Below, piece by piece: positions 46,977 to 55,273 of a stretch of DNA of 64,000 bases (its first letter is position 1; every line of letters begins with the position of its first letter). Source of the stretch: Clostridiales bacterium. GTDB taxonomy: Bacteria > Bacillota > Clostridia > Christensenellales > Borkfalkiaceae. A program made the position numbers and the translations under genes. The notes beneath the pieces were generated by a model that worked only from the letters and a program-made list of their open reading frames with translations, was not told the DNA's origin and did no database searches. The stretch is from the NCBI GenBank assembly GCA_015069295.1, contig SVIW01000001.1, forward strand, positions 337,249 to 401,248. The letters are read 5' to 3'.

Positions 46977-48551
46977 CTAATTTAAATATCCTTTTGCCTT
47001 TACCAACTCGATAAACACTTTCGCCGTTACGCACGCGTCGTCGAAAGCACGGTGATGATTAAACGTAAGCCCGTAGTAATCGGCAACGGTATTCAGCTTA
47101 TAATTCGCCAATTTCCCGCGCAGCACCTCTTGCGCTAAGGAAAGAGTATCGTACTGTTTTTTATCGAACATATACCCGTGCTGTTCGCCGTAATATTGCA
47201 CGAAACGGTAGTCAAACCCGACGTTATGCCCCACGAGCAAAGCGCCGTCTGTAAACTTGTAAAAATCCGCCAGCACTTTATCCACCTCGGGCGCGCCGAC
47301 GAGGTCGGCGTCGGTAATCCCCGTCAGGTTGATAATCTCCCTCGACAGCCGATCGGGACAAGCGATAAAGGAAGAGAATTTTTCTACCATTTCCCCGTTT
47401 ACGATTTTCACCGCGCCAAGCTCGATAATTTTATCCATTCTGCCCATCGCGGGGTTGTTGTTTAACCCCGTCGTTTCGATATCGAAGCAAACGAAAACGT
47501 TATTTTTCAAATCCGCGGGCTTGGAAAGATCGTCGAAAAACCCCGTCTGCTTATAATCGGTATACGGCTGCGGGAACACGGTATGGTAAAATTTCGGTAC
47601 GGGCTTTCCCTTTCTCGCCACGGGCTCAAAGCCTGCGGGCGGCTGCCCGTAATTGATTTTCGCCGCTTTAAACGAACGCGAGCCTCTGTACTCCTCGTTT
47701 TCGCCCGTTATCACGATATTGTCCCCTATCTTGATTTCACGAACTTTTTCCACCGTCGCTTTCTTGGGGAAATAGGTCGTGCGGAGATTTGCCGTCCCGT
47801 CCGTAAGCGAGAGGGAAAACCTCGTCTTTTCCACGTCCTCGCCCGTCCTTTCGTTGTGGCGAACGTATTTAATTTCTTCAATATAAGTAACTTTTCCGCA
47901 GACGGAATACGGTTCTTCCAGCTGATGACAGTCCGCCATATATACCGCTTGTTCGATCGGAAAATCCGCCCCGTCGATTTTTTGATATTCACATACGGGG
48001 AAACGCCGAATTTCCACCGCCGCAATCTCTTCTTTATCTTCGGGAACTTCGTTTAAAATCGAGGTGTCTAAGGGAGCTTTTTCCACGATGCGCACGTTGC
48101 CGTAAAAACTGCCGCAAAACCCGCTCATCAAATACCTGCTTACCTCGTCCAGTATTTTTCCCGAAGAAAAAAGCGACTGTTCTCCCGACGCGATATCCAC
48201 GTAAAAATGTGCGCCGGAAGAAAGCATTTCCACCTCGATGCTACCCTCTTCTAAAAACGCCGCCGCGGCAGGAAAGGTCTTTTGCATATACGAAAAAATC
48301 TTCTCTTTGACCGTTTCAGCGTCAGGGACGCGCTTTACGATTTTGACCGTAGCAGAAAATCCGTCCGGCAAAAACTCCGCGCATATCTTCTTTGCTTGCG
48401 CCTCTTCCAGCGCCGAATACGTCTTGTCCGTTACCAAGAAAAACTCGACCTCGCCCGTTTTCTTCTCTACGGTCAGTCCGCACAAAATCGCGTTTTTTAA
48501 TCCGTTTAATTGTCGTATCTTCGCAAGATACTCCTCTACTTTATTCGCCAT
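46977..48551 (-). CDS. PolC-derived protein: N-terminal, OB and DEDDh exonuclease domains only
   Basis: A 524-aa protein with the order of the first part of PolC: an N-terminal domain (about 1-190), an OB domain (YSVCGKVTYIEEIKYVRH to about 300) and a DEDDh 3'-5' exonuclease with FDIETTGLNNN near 353, GHNVGFDYRF near 440 and NHHRAFDDACVTAKV near 495. It stops after the exonuclease; the PHP and polymerase domains of a roughly 1,400-aa PolC are absent, and the next gene begins 7 bp later. It overlaps ispG by 11 bp and occupies the conserved ispG-polC-rimP locus. A stand-alone proofreading subunit is the simplest inference. Confidence 0.8.
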   Translation of the reverse strand: MANKVEEYLAKIRQLNGLKNAILCGLTVEKKTGEVEFFLVTDKTYSALEEAQAKKICAEFLPDGFSATVKIVKRVPDAETVKEKIFSYMQKTFPAAAAFLEEGSIEVEMLSSGAHFYVDIASGEQSLFSSGKILDEVSRYLMSGFCGSFYGNVRIVEKAPLDTSILNEVPEDKEEIAAVEIRRFPVCEYQKIDGADFPIEQAVYMADCHQLEEPYSVCGKVTYIEEIKYVRHNERTGEDVEKTRFSLSLTDGTANLRTTYFPKKATVEKVREIKIGDNIVITGENEEYRGSRSFKAAKINYGQPPAGFEPVARKGKPVPKFYHTVFPQPYTDYKQTGFFDDLSKPADLKNNVFVCFDIETTGLNNNPAMGRMDKIIELGAVKIVNGEMVEKFSSFIACPDRLSREIINLTGITDADLVGAPEVDKVLADFYKFTDGALLVGHNVGFDYRFVQYYGEQHGYMFDKKQYDTLSLAQEVLRGKLANYKLNTVADYYGLTFNHHRAFDDACVTAKVFIELVKAKGYLN

Positions 48552-49596
48552 CTAACAACAACCTTATTTCTTTCAAAAATTCCTCTTCGGCAGTCTCTAT
48601 ACCCACCTTTTTAAAGGGTTCGCCCTTTTTAAAAATAAGACAAGCCCCGTTGCCGCCCGCAATTCCCAAATCGGCGTCCCTCGCCTCGCCGGGCCCGTTG
48701 ACGACGCACCCCATCACGGCGACCTTCGCCCGCTTTTTATATCCTTGCACAAAGGCGGTAACCTTGTTTGCCAATTCCATACTCTCCCAAGCGCAGCGCC
48801 CGCAGGTAGGGCAAGACACCACCTCGACAAACTCCTCGTCTTTCCCGCACGCGCGCAAAATATGCTTTGCCGCGTACACTTCTTTCACGGGGTCGTCCGT
48901 CAACGAAACGCGAATCGTGTCTCCTATTCCTTGCAACAGCAAACTGCCGATACCGACCGCGCTTTTTACCACGCCCGCCTCGTAGCTCCCCGCCTCGGTT
49001 ACCCCAAGATGTAACGGGTACGAAGTCAAATTAGACAGCAGCAGGTACGAGTCTACGGTCAATTTTACGTCCGAAGCCTTGACGGAAATAACGACGTCCT
49101 CCACCCCGAACTTTTCCAAAATCCCCACGTTATACAGCGCGCTTTCCACCAACGCGCGAGGACTTTTTCCGTACTTTTCCAAAAATCCCTTTTCAATACT
49201 CCCCGTGTTTGCGCCCACGCGCACGGGAATACGATGCGCCTTGATACAGTCGGCAACGAGTTTTATTTCCTTTTCTCCACCGATATTGCCGGGATTGATA
49301 CGCACCTTGTTCGCCCCGTTTTCAATCGCCATTATCGCAAGCTTGGGGGAAAAATGAATATCCGCCACCAAAGGCGTACGGATTTTTTCCACGACGGATT
49401 TTACCGCCAAAGCGTCCGCCTCGTCGGCAATTGCCACGCGCACGATCTCGCAGCCCGCGTTTTCAAGCGCGCGAATTTGTTCGACTGTCTTTTCCACGTC
49501 CGCCGTTTTCGTCGTCGTCATCGATTGGATTTTTACCCGTTCTCCCCCGCCGATCTTCACACCGCCGATAGAAACGAGTTTCGTCTGCTTGTTCAT
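48541..49596 (-). CDS. ispG: 4-hydroxy-3-methylbut-2-en-1-yl diphosphate synthase (IspG)
   Basis: IspG carries out the penultimate step of the MEP isoprenoid pathway using a [4Fe-4S] cluster. The 351-aa protein has KIQSMTTTKTADVEKTVEQI near residue 24, PLVADIHFSPKLA, GANKVRINPGNIGG, and the cluster cysteines CPTCGRCAWE near 270, with CVVNGPGEARDADLGIAGGNG near the end. Its start has only a weak GGGGG site. It overlaps the PolC-derived gene by 11 bp; dxr and rseP, often upstream in Clostridia, are not here. Confidence 0.96.
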   Translation of the reverse strand: MNKQTKLVSIGGVKIGGGERVKIQSMTTTKTADVEKTVEQIRALENAGCEIVRVAIADEADALAVKSVVEKIRTPLVADIHFSPKLAIMAIENGANKVRINPGNIGGEKEIKLVADCIKAHRIPVRVGANTGSIEKGFLEKYGKSPRALVESALYNVGILEKFGVEDVVISVKASDVKLTVDSYLLLSNLTSYPLHLGVTEAGSYEAGVVKSAVGIGSLLLQGIGDTIRVSLTDDPVKEVYAAKHILRACGKDEEFVEVVSCPTCGRCAWESMELANKVTAFVQGYKKRAKVAVMGCVVNGPGEARDADLGIAGGNGACLIFKKGEPFKKVGIETAEEEFLKEIRLLLDGE

Positions 49597-49609
49597 AACG
49601 CCCCCAAGG

Positions 49610-50089
49610 TCAATTTTTCTCTTTCTTTTCCGCCTTGTCCGCTTTCATCATTTGCTTAAGCTCGGACATAAACGAGGACAAATCCTTAAAGGAACGGTAT
49701 ACGGAAGCGTAGCGCACGTACGCAACCTCGTCCACCTTTTTCAAGCGTTCCATAACCATTTCGCCGATGGCTTTGGTCGTGATTTCGCTTTCCATACTGT
49801 TGTAGACCTGCTTGGAAATATCCTCGACCATTTCGTCGATTACCGACATCGGCACGGGGCGTTTTTCACAGGATTTAATAATCCCGTTGCGGATTTTTTC
49901 CGCGTTAAAAGATTGGCGAGTTCCGTTGTTTTTCACCACCAAAACGGGAATCACTTCTATCGTTTCATAGGTCGTAAATCTCCGCCCGCAACCCGTACAT
50001 TCTCTTCTTCTTCGAATCGCCTTATCGTCGTCTGCCGAGCGCGAATCCACTACTTTACTTTCCGTACAATCGCAATATAAACACTTCAT
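49610..50089 (-). CDS. nrdR: Transcriptional repressor NrdR
   Basis: NrdR represses ribonucleotide reductase genes by sensing ATP/dATP. The 159-aa protein has the zinc ribbon [17 protein letters not shown] to [12 protein letters not shown] and the ATP-cone domain ([28 protein letters not shown]). The C-terminus is a little longer and lysine-rich. AAGGTG precedes the ATG, and a copy of the dispersed intergenic motif fills the gap after rarA. No NrdR box was found in the window; target genes lie elsewhere. Confidence 0.96.
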   Translation of the reverse strand: MKCLYCDCTESKVVDSRSADDDKAIRRRRECTGCGRRFTTYETIEVIPVLVVKNNGTRQSFNAEKIRNGIIKSCEKRPVPMSVIDEMVEDISKQVYNSMESEITTKAIGEMVMERLKKVDEVAYVRYASVYRSFKDLSSFMSELKQMMKADKAEKKEKN

Positions 50090-50097
50090 ATTTCACC

Positions 50098-50122
50098 TTT
50101 TCAACGCGTACACGGTGTCCCC
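50098..50122 (-). repeat. Dispersed intergenic motif, copy 4 (rarA/nrdR gap)
   Basis: The minus strand reads CGGGGACACCGTGTACGCGTTGAAAAGG, sharing GGGGACA and GTACGCGTTGAA with the other copies. It lies wholly between the rarA stop and the nrdR start and includes the nrdR ribosome binding region. Confidence 0.42.
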
Positions 50123-50124
50123 GT

Positions 50125-51432
50125 TTACGATTTCTTCCCCTTTCTTTCCCGTATTTTCGTTACTTCCCGTTCGTACCCGTTTTCGCTCGGCGTATAATAC
50201 ACCTTGTCTTTCAGCGAATCAGGCAAGTACTGCTGCTCGACGTACCCGCCGTAATTGTGCGGATATTTATACGCCGCGCTGTTTTTCTTATCCTCGCTTG
50301 AACCAAAACTATTGTCCTTTAAATAGGGCGGCACGTTGTCGTCGGGACAGTTTCTCGCGTCCGCTTTCGCCGCGTACATAGCGTTGACGACGGAATTACT
50401 CTTCTCCGCCTCGCAAACGTAAATTATCGCCTCGGACAAGGGAATCATCGCTTCGGGATAGCCTATCTTTTCCAAAGCGTACATTGCAGAAGTCGCTATT
50501 TGCAACGCGCGCGGGTCTGCCATTCCCACGTCCTCAGCCGAATGTACCACCAACCGCCGCGCAAGCAGCATCGGGTCGCAACCGCCCTCAATCAAGCGCA
50601 TCGCGTAATAGAGCGCGGCATTCGCGTCGCTCCCCCGCAAGGACTTACAAAACGCGGAAAGGAAATCGTAATACGAGTCTTCGTTGTACGAAAGCGCCCG
50701 TCTTTGTATCGACTGTTCGGCGTCGGTTAAGGTAATTTCTATCCTCCCCTCGCTATTGGGCGCCGTCGTCAAAGCGGCAAGCTCTAAAGCGTTGTACGCC
50801 GAGCGCAAATCCCCGCCCGCCATGCGTGCGATATGCGCAATCGCTTCCTTCGTCGCCGTTACGTTTTGTTTTCCAAGCCCCTTATGGCGGTTTTTTATCG
50901 CCGCGTTTAACGCCCCGACGATATCCTCGTCCGTCAAGTGCTTAAACTCGAACACCCGACAGCGGGAAACGATAGCAGGGGTCATCGAAGCGTACGGATT
51001 CTCCGTCGTCGAACCGATAAAAATAATCGTACCTTGCTCGATAGCGGGCAGCAACGAATCGCTTTGCGTTTTGCTAAACCGATGACACTCGTCCAGCAAA
51101 AGATAGGTGCGCTTGTTAAAAAGCTTTAAATTATCCCGTGCCTTATCCACCGCTTTTTTTACGTCCGCAACGCCCGCGTTGACGGCGTTCAGCTTGATAA
51201 ATTCGCCGTTCGTCCGCAAAGCGATAATATTGGCAAGAGTCGTTTTCCCGCAACCGGGCGGGCCCCAAAAAATACAGCTCCCCAGCCGATCGGTCGCAAT
51301 GGCGCGGCGCAGAAGCGAGCCTTCCGCAACGATATGCTTTTGCCCGATAAATTCGTCCAGCGAATTGGCGCGCATTCTTTCCGCGAGCGGTTTCGCTTTT
51401 TCTTCGTTGTTGTTAAAATCAAATAAATCCAT
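50125..51432 (-). CDS. rarA: Replication-associated recombination protein A (RarA/MgsA)
   Basis: RarA is an AAA+ ATPase related to clamp-loader subunits and acts at stalled or gapped replication forks. The 435-aa protein has LAERMRANSLDEFIGQKHIV near residue 17, Walker A FWGPPGCGKTTLAN near 56, Walker B LLLDECHRFSKTQSD, sensor GSTTENPYASMTPAIVSRC and the tetramerisation domain with GGCDPMLLARRLVVHSAEDVGMADPRAL. All ATPase motifs are intact. Patatin-like and nrdR genes flank it. Confidence 0.96.
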   Translation of the reverse strand: MDLFDFNNNEEKAKPLAERMRANSLDEFIGQKHIVAEGSLLRRAIATDRLGSCIFWGPPGCGKTTLANIIALRTNGEFIKLNAVNAGVADVKKAVDKARDNLKLFNKRTYLLLDECHRFSKTQSDSLLPAIEQGTIIFIGSTTENPYASMTPAIVSRCRVFEFKHLTDEDIVGALNAAIKNRHKGLGKQNVTATKEAIAHIARMAGGDLRSAYNALELAALTTAPNSEGRIEITLTDAEQSIQRRALSYNEDSYYDFLSAFCKSLRGSDANAALYYAMRLIEGGCDPMLLARRLVVHSAEDVGMADPRALQIATSAMYALEKIGYPEAMIPLSEAIIYVCEAEKSNSVVNAMYAAKADARNCPDDNVPPYLKDNSFGSSEDKKNSAAYKYPHNYGGYVEQQYLPDSLKDKVYYTPSENGYEREVTKIRERKGKKS

Positions 51433-51443
51433 ACTTTCTTCCG

Positions 51444-52223
51444 TTACCGTAAAGCTTTTTTTATGGAGGGCGCGTTGGCTTTGCCAATCTCATAGCCCTT
51501 ATCGTATGCAAACTGCAAACGCTTTAATTTGTACTGATTCATATCCCCCAAGTCGGGTTCTAACCAAAAATCGATGATTTTTTCGTTATCCTTTCTTTTT
51601 CTGCGCGTCTTATAATTATCCAAAATATCGAAGGTATCAAAGACGACGCTCAAAGTCCCCGGATGCTTTTCCTTACTGCAAGCCTTTTGCCCCAAGACGT
51701 CCACCGCCACCACGATATCCGCGCCCATCGCCTTGACCTGCGGAACGGGTACCCGCTCTAAAATCCCCCCGTCAATCAAGCGCATCCCCTCCTTTTCCAA
51801 AGGATGAAACACGGCGGGAATCGTCGCAGACGCCACTACCGCGTCCAATACGCTCCCTTCTTTACACTCGACAATCGATTGCGTGCACATATCCACCGCC
51901 ACCGCGCAAAAAGGGATTTTTAAATCGGAAAAATACGCCTCTCCCAAATACCGTTTCAAAAGATTTCGCATTTTGTCCGTACCGAAAAGTCCGCCCCGAC
52001 GGTGTTTCACGGAAAGCAAATCCCGCAAATGCAATCCAAGAACCGCCTTGCGGATTTCCGCCGCCGTCAACCCGTAAGCATACGCCGCACCCACGACGGC
52101 GCCCATCGAAGACCCCGCAATATACGAAGGAGCTACGCCTTCTTCCTCCAACGCCTGCAAAAAACCGATATGCGCCACGCCGCGGCTGCCGCCCGCGCTA
52201 AGCGCCAAACCCAATGTTTTCAT
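51444..52223 (-). CDS. Patatin-like phospholipase (RssA-type)
   Basis: A 259-aa patatin-family hydrolase with a Ser-Asp dyad. Motifs are LALSAGGSRGVAHIGFLQAL (oxyanion hole) at the start, IAGSSMGAVVGAAYA (catalytic Ser) near residue 38, and LIDGGILERVPVPQVKAMGADIVVAVDV (catalytic Asp in DGG) near 150. It belongs with the RssA/YchK group of soluble bacterial patatins of uncertain substrate. GAAAGGAGG precedes the start. It lies 11 bp upstream of rarA. Confidence 0.88.
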   Translation of the reverse strand: MKTLGLALSAGGSRGVAHIGFLQALEEEGVAPSYIAGSSMGAVVGAAYAYGLTAAEIRKAVLGLHLRDLLSVKHRRGGLFGTDKMRNLLKRYLGEAYFSDLKIPFCAVAVDMCTQSIVECKEGSVLDAVVASATIPAVFHPLEKEGMRLIDGGILERVPVPQVKAMGADIVVAVDVLGQKACSKEKHPGTLSVVFDTFDILDNYKTRRKRKDNEKIIDFWLEPDLGDMNQYKLKRLQFAYDKGYEIGKANAPSIKKALR

Positions 52224-52280
52224 TATTTTTCCTCCTTTCTATCTATGTAGTATGCGAAAGAAAGGAAAAATATTTTCGTT

Positions 52281-53141
52281 TTAGTCTTCCATACAACGAT
52301 ATGCGCCGAGAAGTTTACATTCCAACGTATTCTCTTGAATCGCCGACAGCATTTTTTCTACTTCCGGCGAAGCAATATCACATTCCGCCTCGATAAAAAA
52401 CCGATAATCCCCCGGCCGATTTTTCACGGGTCGGCTTTCGATTTTCGTCATATTTATCGAATACCTTGCAATGACTTGCAACAACTCTATCAAGCTACCC
52501 GGACGGTGCGGACAAACGGCGGAGAAGAAAATCTTTTTACTCGTTCTCGGCAAATTCGCTTCCCCACGCTTAATCAAAAGGAAATGCGTAAAATTATTTT
52601 TCTCGTCCGAAATACAGTCCTCTCCCATCACGAACCCCGCGCGCAAATTTTCGGTATGCGCGCCGACGATTGCCGCGCTTTTCCCCGATTCGTCCTCAAA
52701 GGCACGGGAAAGCCCAAACCCCGTCGATTCCGTCTCCCGAAGCGCCGCAAAGGGCAGTTCTTTACTCAAAAACGCCGCGCACTGGTCGAGCGCTTGACGG
52801 TGCGAATACACTCTGCCAATCTGCGAAAAATTTACACCCTCTTTATACACCAAACGGTGGTCGATACGGATAACCGTCTCTTTCATCGCGTACAGATTTT
52901 CCGCGTCCTGCAACAAATCGAGATTTTGCGATACGCCCCCTTGCAAGCTGTTTTCAATGGGAATTGCCGCCGCGTCCACTCTGCCGTTTTCCACCGCCGC
53001 CAATACTTCGGGGAAATTGCGGAAGGGCACGCATTCGTCCCAATCCGCAGCCGACTTTTTCACCGTCGCTTCCTTTTCCAAAAATCTCTTTGCCGCAAGG
53101 TGCGAATAGCTCCCTTCGGGCCCTAAAAACGCAATTTTCAT
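52281..53141 (-). CDS. pheA: Prephenate dehydratase
   Basis: PheA converts prephenate to phenylpyruvate for phenylalanine synthesis. The 286-aa protein has the catalytic domain (FLGPEGSYSHLAAKRFL at the start, AAIPIENSLQGGVSQNLDLL near 80, ESTGFGLSRAF-type and AAIVGAHTENLRAG segments) and a C-terminal ACT domain (FFSAVCPHRPGSLIELLQVIARYSINMTKIESRP) that binds phenylalanine. In this family the catalytic Thr normally lies in a TxxTRF segment; here FTHFLLIKRG stands in its place, which retains the Thr-x-Phe core. It follows aroF by 12 bp: two aromatic pathway genes together. Confidence 0.93.
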   Translation of the reverse strand: MKIAFLGPEGSYSHLAAKRFLEKEATVKKSAADWDECVPFRNFPEVLAAVENGRVDAAAIPIENSLQGGVSQNLDLLQDAENLYAMKETVIRIDHRLVYKEGVNFSQIGRVYSHRQALDQCAAFLSKELPFAALRETESTGFGLSRAFEDESGKSAAIVGAHTENLRAGFVMGEDCISDEKNNFTHFLLIKRGEANLPRTSKKIFFSAVCPHRPGSLIELLQVIARYSINMTKIESRPVKNRPGDYRFFIEAECDIASPEVEKMLSAIQENTLECKLLGAYRCMED

Positions 53142-53153
53142 AACTCCACTCCT

Positions 53154-54176
53154 TTATACCTGTTCTGCAATATTGAGAAGCAATCTTTCCGTATCCTCCC
53201 AGCCAAGGCAAGGGTCGGTAATCGATTTCCCAAACACTTCGTCGTGCTTTTGCGAGCCCTCGACAAGGAAGCTTTCAATCATAAACCCTTTCACAATCTT
53301 TTTAAACGCTAAGTCAAACCGTCTGTTTTGCATAACCTCTTCGGCAATACGGATTTGCTGTTTGAATTGCTTGCCCGAATTGGAATGATTGCAATCGATA
53401 ATAATCGCAGGGTTTTCCAGCTTACTCCCTCTATACATCTCTTCCAGCTGCATCACCGTCTCGTAATGGAAATTGGGCACGTCCATACCCGCTCCGTCCA
53501 CGCCGCCGCGCAAAATCGCGTGCGCGTAAGGATTGCCGTCCGAACTGACCTGATAATTGCGGTATTTAAAAACCTGCGGGCTCTGCGCTGCAAAAATGGA
53601 ATTGACGAGCGCAATAATATTCCCGCTCATCGGGTTTTTCATACCCACGGGCGCGTCGATACCGCTTGCCACCTGTCTATGTAATTGATCCTCTACGCTG
53701 CGCGCTCCGACCGCGTGATAGGACAAAAGATCCTCTACGTACGCCGTGTTTTCGGGATAGAGCATTTCGTCCGCCGAGGTCAAGCCCGATTCGTTAATTG
53801 CCGCCAAATGCAAAGCGCGAATACTGCGAATCCCTCTTGCGATATCCGCCGCTCCCTCGGGGTCGGGCTGCAAGAACATCCCCTTATACCCCACCCCCTT
53901 AGTACGGGGTTTGTTGGTATAAACGCGGGGAACAATCACCAGCTTGTCTTTGACTTTTTCGTTTAACTTCCCAAGCCGAGAAATGTATTCGAGCGTAGGC
54001 GCGGGCTCGTGCGCAGAGCAAGGCCCTACGATGACGAGCATTTTATCGTTTCTGCCCGCAATCGTATCGCGAATTTCTTCGTCGCGTTCTTTCTTTATTT
54101 TTTTCATCTCCGCCGTCATCGGCGTTTCCGAAATAAACTCTTCGGGTTCGGGAATAAAATACTGCTTTTCCAACAT
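53154..54176 (-). CDS. aroF: 3-deoxy-7-phosphoheptulonate synthase (DAHP synthase, type I)
   Basis: DAHP synthase joins PEP and erythrose 4-phosphate, the first shikimate pathway step. The 340-aa protein is of the AroFGH class: VIVGPCSAHEPAPTLEYISRLG near residue 45, PRVYTNKPRTKGVGYKGMFLQPD, SYHAVGARSVEDQLHRQVASGIDAPVGMKNPMSGN, ILRGGVDGAGMDVPN and IIDCNHSNSGKQFKQQ (metal site). ATG at 54176 has AAGGAG 8 nt upstream; the ORF-track start is 16 codons too early. pheA follows, so feedback by phenylalanine is plausible but unproven. Confidence 0.95.
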   Translation of the reverse strand: MLEKQYFIPEPEEFISETPMTAEMKKIKKERDEEIRDTIAGRNDKMLVIVGPCSAHEPAPTLEYISRLGKLNEKVKDKLVIVPRVYTNKPRTKGVGYKGMFLQPDPEGAADIARGIRSIRALHLAAINESGLTSADEMLYPENTAYVEDLLSYHAVGARSVEDQLHRQVASGIDAPVGMKNPMSGNIIALVNSIFAAQSPQVFKYRNYQVSSDGNPYAHAILRGGVDGAGMDVPNFHYETVMQLEEMYRGSKLENPAIIIDCNHSNSGKQFKQQIRIAEEVMQNRRFDLAFKKIVKGFMIESFLVEGSQKHDEVFGKSITDPCLGWEDTERLLLNIAEQV

Positions 54177-54192
54177 AACCAAAGCTCCTTTT

Positions 54193-54687
54193 TCAATTCT
54201 CTTTCGTAGGCGTTCTCTTTTCAATATACGCCTTTACCTTTTCGCTGACGTACTCGTCAATCGGCGTTTTAAAATGCAAACTGTTTCTTACTATAGACGA
54301 GCTGACGTGCAACAGTTCCTGCGGGCAGGGCAAGTACACCGCCGTAAGCTCGGGGTCGAGTTTTCTACTTGCGTAAAAGTTGGCGTTTTCAAAATCCAAA
54401 TCCACGCCGTTTCGAATCCCCCGCAAATAGATTTTTGTGTTTTCCCTTTTTAAAAGTTCGGCTACCGTGCCTTCAAAATCTATAATTTTTACCCGCGGAT
54501 CGCCCATATCCAAAGCCAACATTTCCTTGCGCTCTTCCGTTGTAAAATACGGAGTTTTCAAGGGGTTGACCATTACGGCAACCACCACCTCGTCAAACAT
54601 CTGCAAAGCCGTTTCAACGAGAGTTTTATGTCCCAAAGTCGGCGGGTCGAAAGAGCCCGCAAACACGCATTTTCTTTTTTCCGTCAT
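54193..54687 (-). CDS. coaD: Phosphopantetheine adenylyltransferase
   Basis: CoaD transfers AMP to 4'-phosphopantetheine in CoA synthesis. The 164-aa nucleotidyltransferase has CVFAGSFDPPTLGHKTLVETAL with the T/HxGH motif near residue 8, VAVMVNPLKTPYFTTEERKEML, LRGIRNGVDLDFENAN and the end LLHVSSSIVRNSLHFKTPIDEYVSEKV. Active-site residues are intact. Its ATG overlaps the rsmD stop (4 bp), the rsmD-coaD pair common in bacteria. Confidence 0.96.
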   Translation of the reverse strand: MTEKRKCVFAGSFDPPTLGHKTLVETALQMFDEVVVAVMVNPLKTPYFTTEERKEMLALDMGDPRVKIIDFEGTVAELLKRENTKIYLRGIRNGVDLDFENANFYASRKLDPELTAVYLPCPQELLHVSSSIVRNSLHFKTPIDEYVSEKVKAYIEKRTPTKEN

Positions 54688-55232
54688 TCTTGCACCCTCC
54701 TAAAAAAGGTGATATACGTCTTGCCGTATTTTCGCTCGTCGTATTTTTCCAAGCCCGCAACTTCGCCCTCAAAGGGACGGTCGCGCTCGTATACCGCAAT
54801 CCCGTTTTCCGACAAAATCCCTCTTTGCGCAATTTTTTCCAAGGCTTTTACCCCAAAATCAAAGCGGTAGGGCGGGTCGATAAAAATAATATCAAATTGC
54901 CCGCGCAAACCTTCCAAACAAACGAGATAATCACTGCCGGAAAGCTTTGCCTCTTCTCCCACGCCGATTTTTAAGCTTGCTAAATTTTTCTTAACGATGG
55001 CAAGACTTTCTTTCGAGCAATCGTTAAAAACAATCTCTTTTGCGCCGCGGGAAAGACTTTCCAAACCCAGCGCACCGCTGCCGGCAAACAAATCCAAAAC
55101 GCGTGCCCCGTGCAGCTTTAAAGCAAGAATATTAAACAGCGATTCCTTCGCCCGATCGGAAGTGGGGCGCACGTCGTCGCCTGCAAATTCCGCCAAGACT
55201 CTACTTCTGTATTTTCCGCCGATAATTCTCAT
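54684..55232 (-). CDS. rsmD: 16S rRNA (guanine-N2)-methyltransferase RsmD
   Basis: RsmD methylates G966 of 16S rRNA (E. coli numbering). The 182-aa Rossmann methyltransferase has MRIIGGKYRSRVLAEFAGDDVRPTSDRAKESLFNIL, the SAM motif VLDLFAGSGALGLESLSRGAKEIVFND, and the catalytic DIIFIDPPYRFDFG. It overlaps coaD by 4 bp. A copy of the dispersed intergenic motif lies about 20 bp before its start, and GGTGG may serve as ribosome binding site. Confidence 0.96.
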   Translation of the reverse strand: MRIIGGKYRSRVLAEFAGDDVRPTSDRAKESLFNILALKLHGARVLDLFAGSGALGLESLSRGAKEIVFNDCSKESLAIVKKNLASLKIGVGEEAKLSGSDYLVCLEGLRGQFDIIFIDPPYRFDFGVKALEKIAQRGILSENGIAVYERDRPFEGEVAGLEKYDERKYGKTYITFFRRVQE

Positions 55233-55252
55233 AAAACCACCAAGATTATCCT

Positions 55253-55270
55253 TTCAATGCGTACCTGCCC
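55253..55270 (-). repeat. Dispersed intergenic motif, copy 5 (upstream of rsmD)
   Basis: The minus strand reads GGGCAGGTACGCATTGAAAGG, one half of the motif. The opposite arm that would pair with it is not present. It lies between the membrane protein stop at 55274 and rsmD. Confidence 0.45.
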
Positions 55271-55273
55271 TTA

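Noticed and set aside
46977-48551. Frameshifted or split full-length polC
   Set aside because: The downstream sequence is an intact serine hydrolase gene on the same strand starting 7 bp later. No PHP or polymerase motifs were seen in any frame nearby, so this is a true short form rather than a local frameshift.
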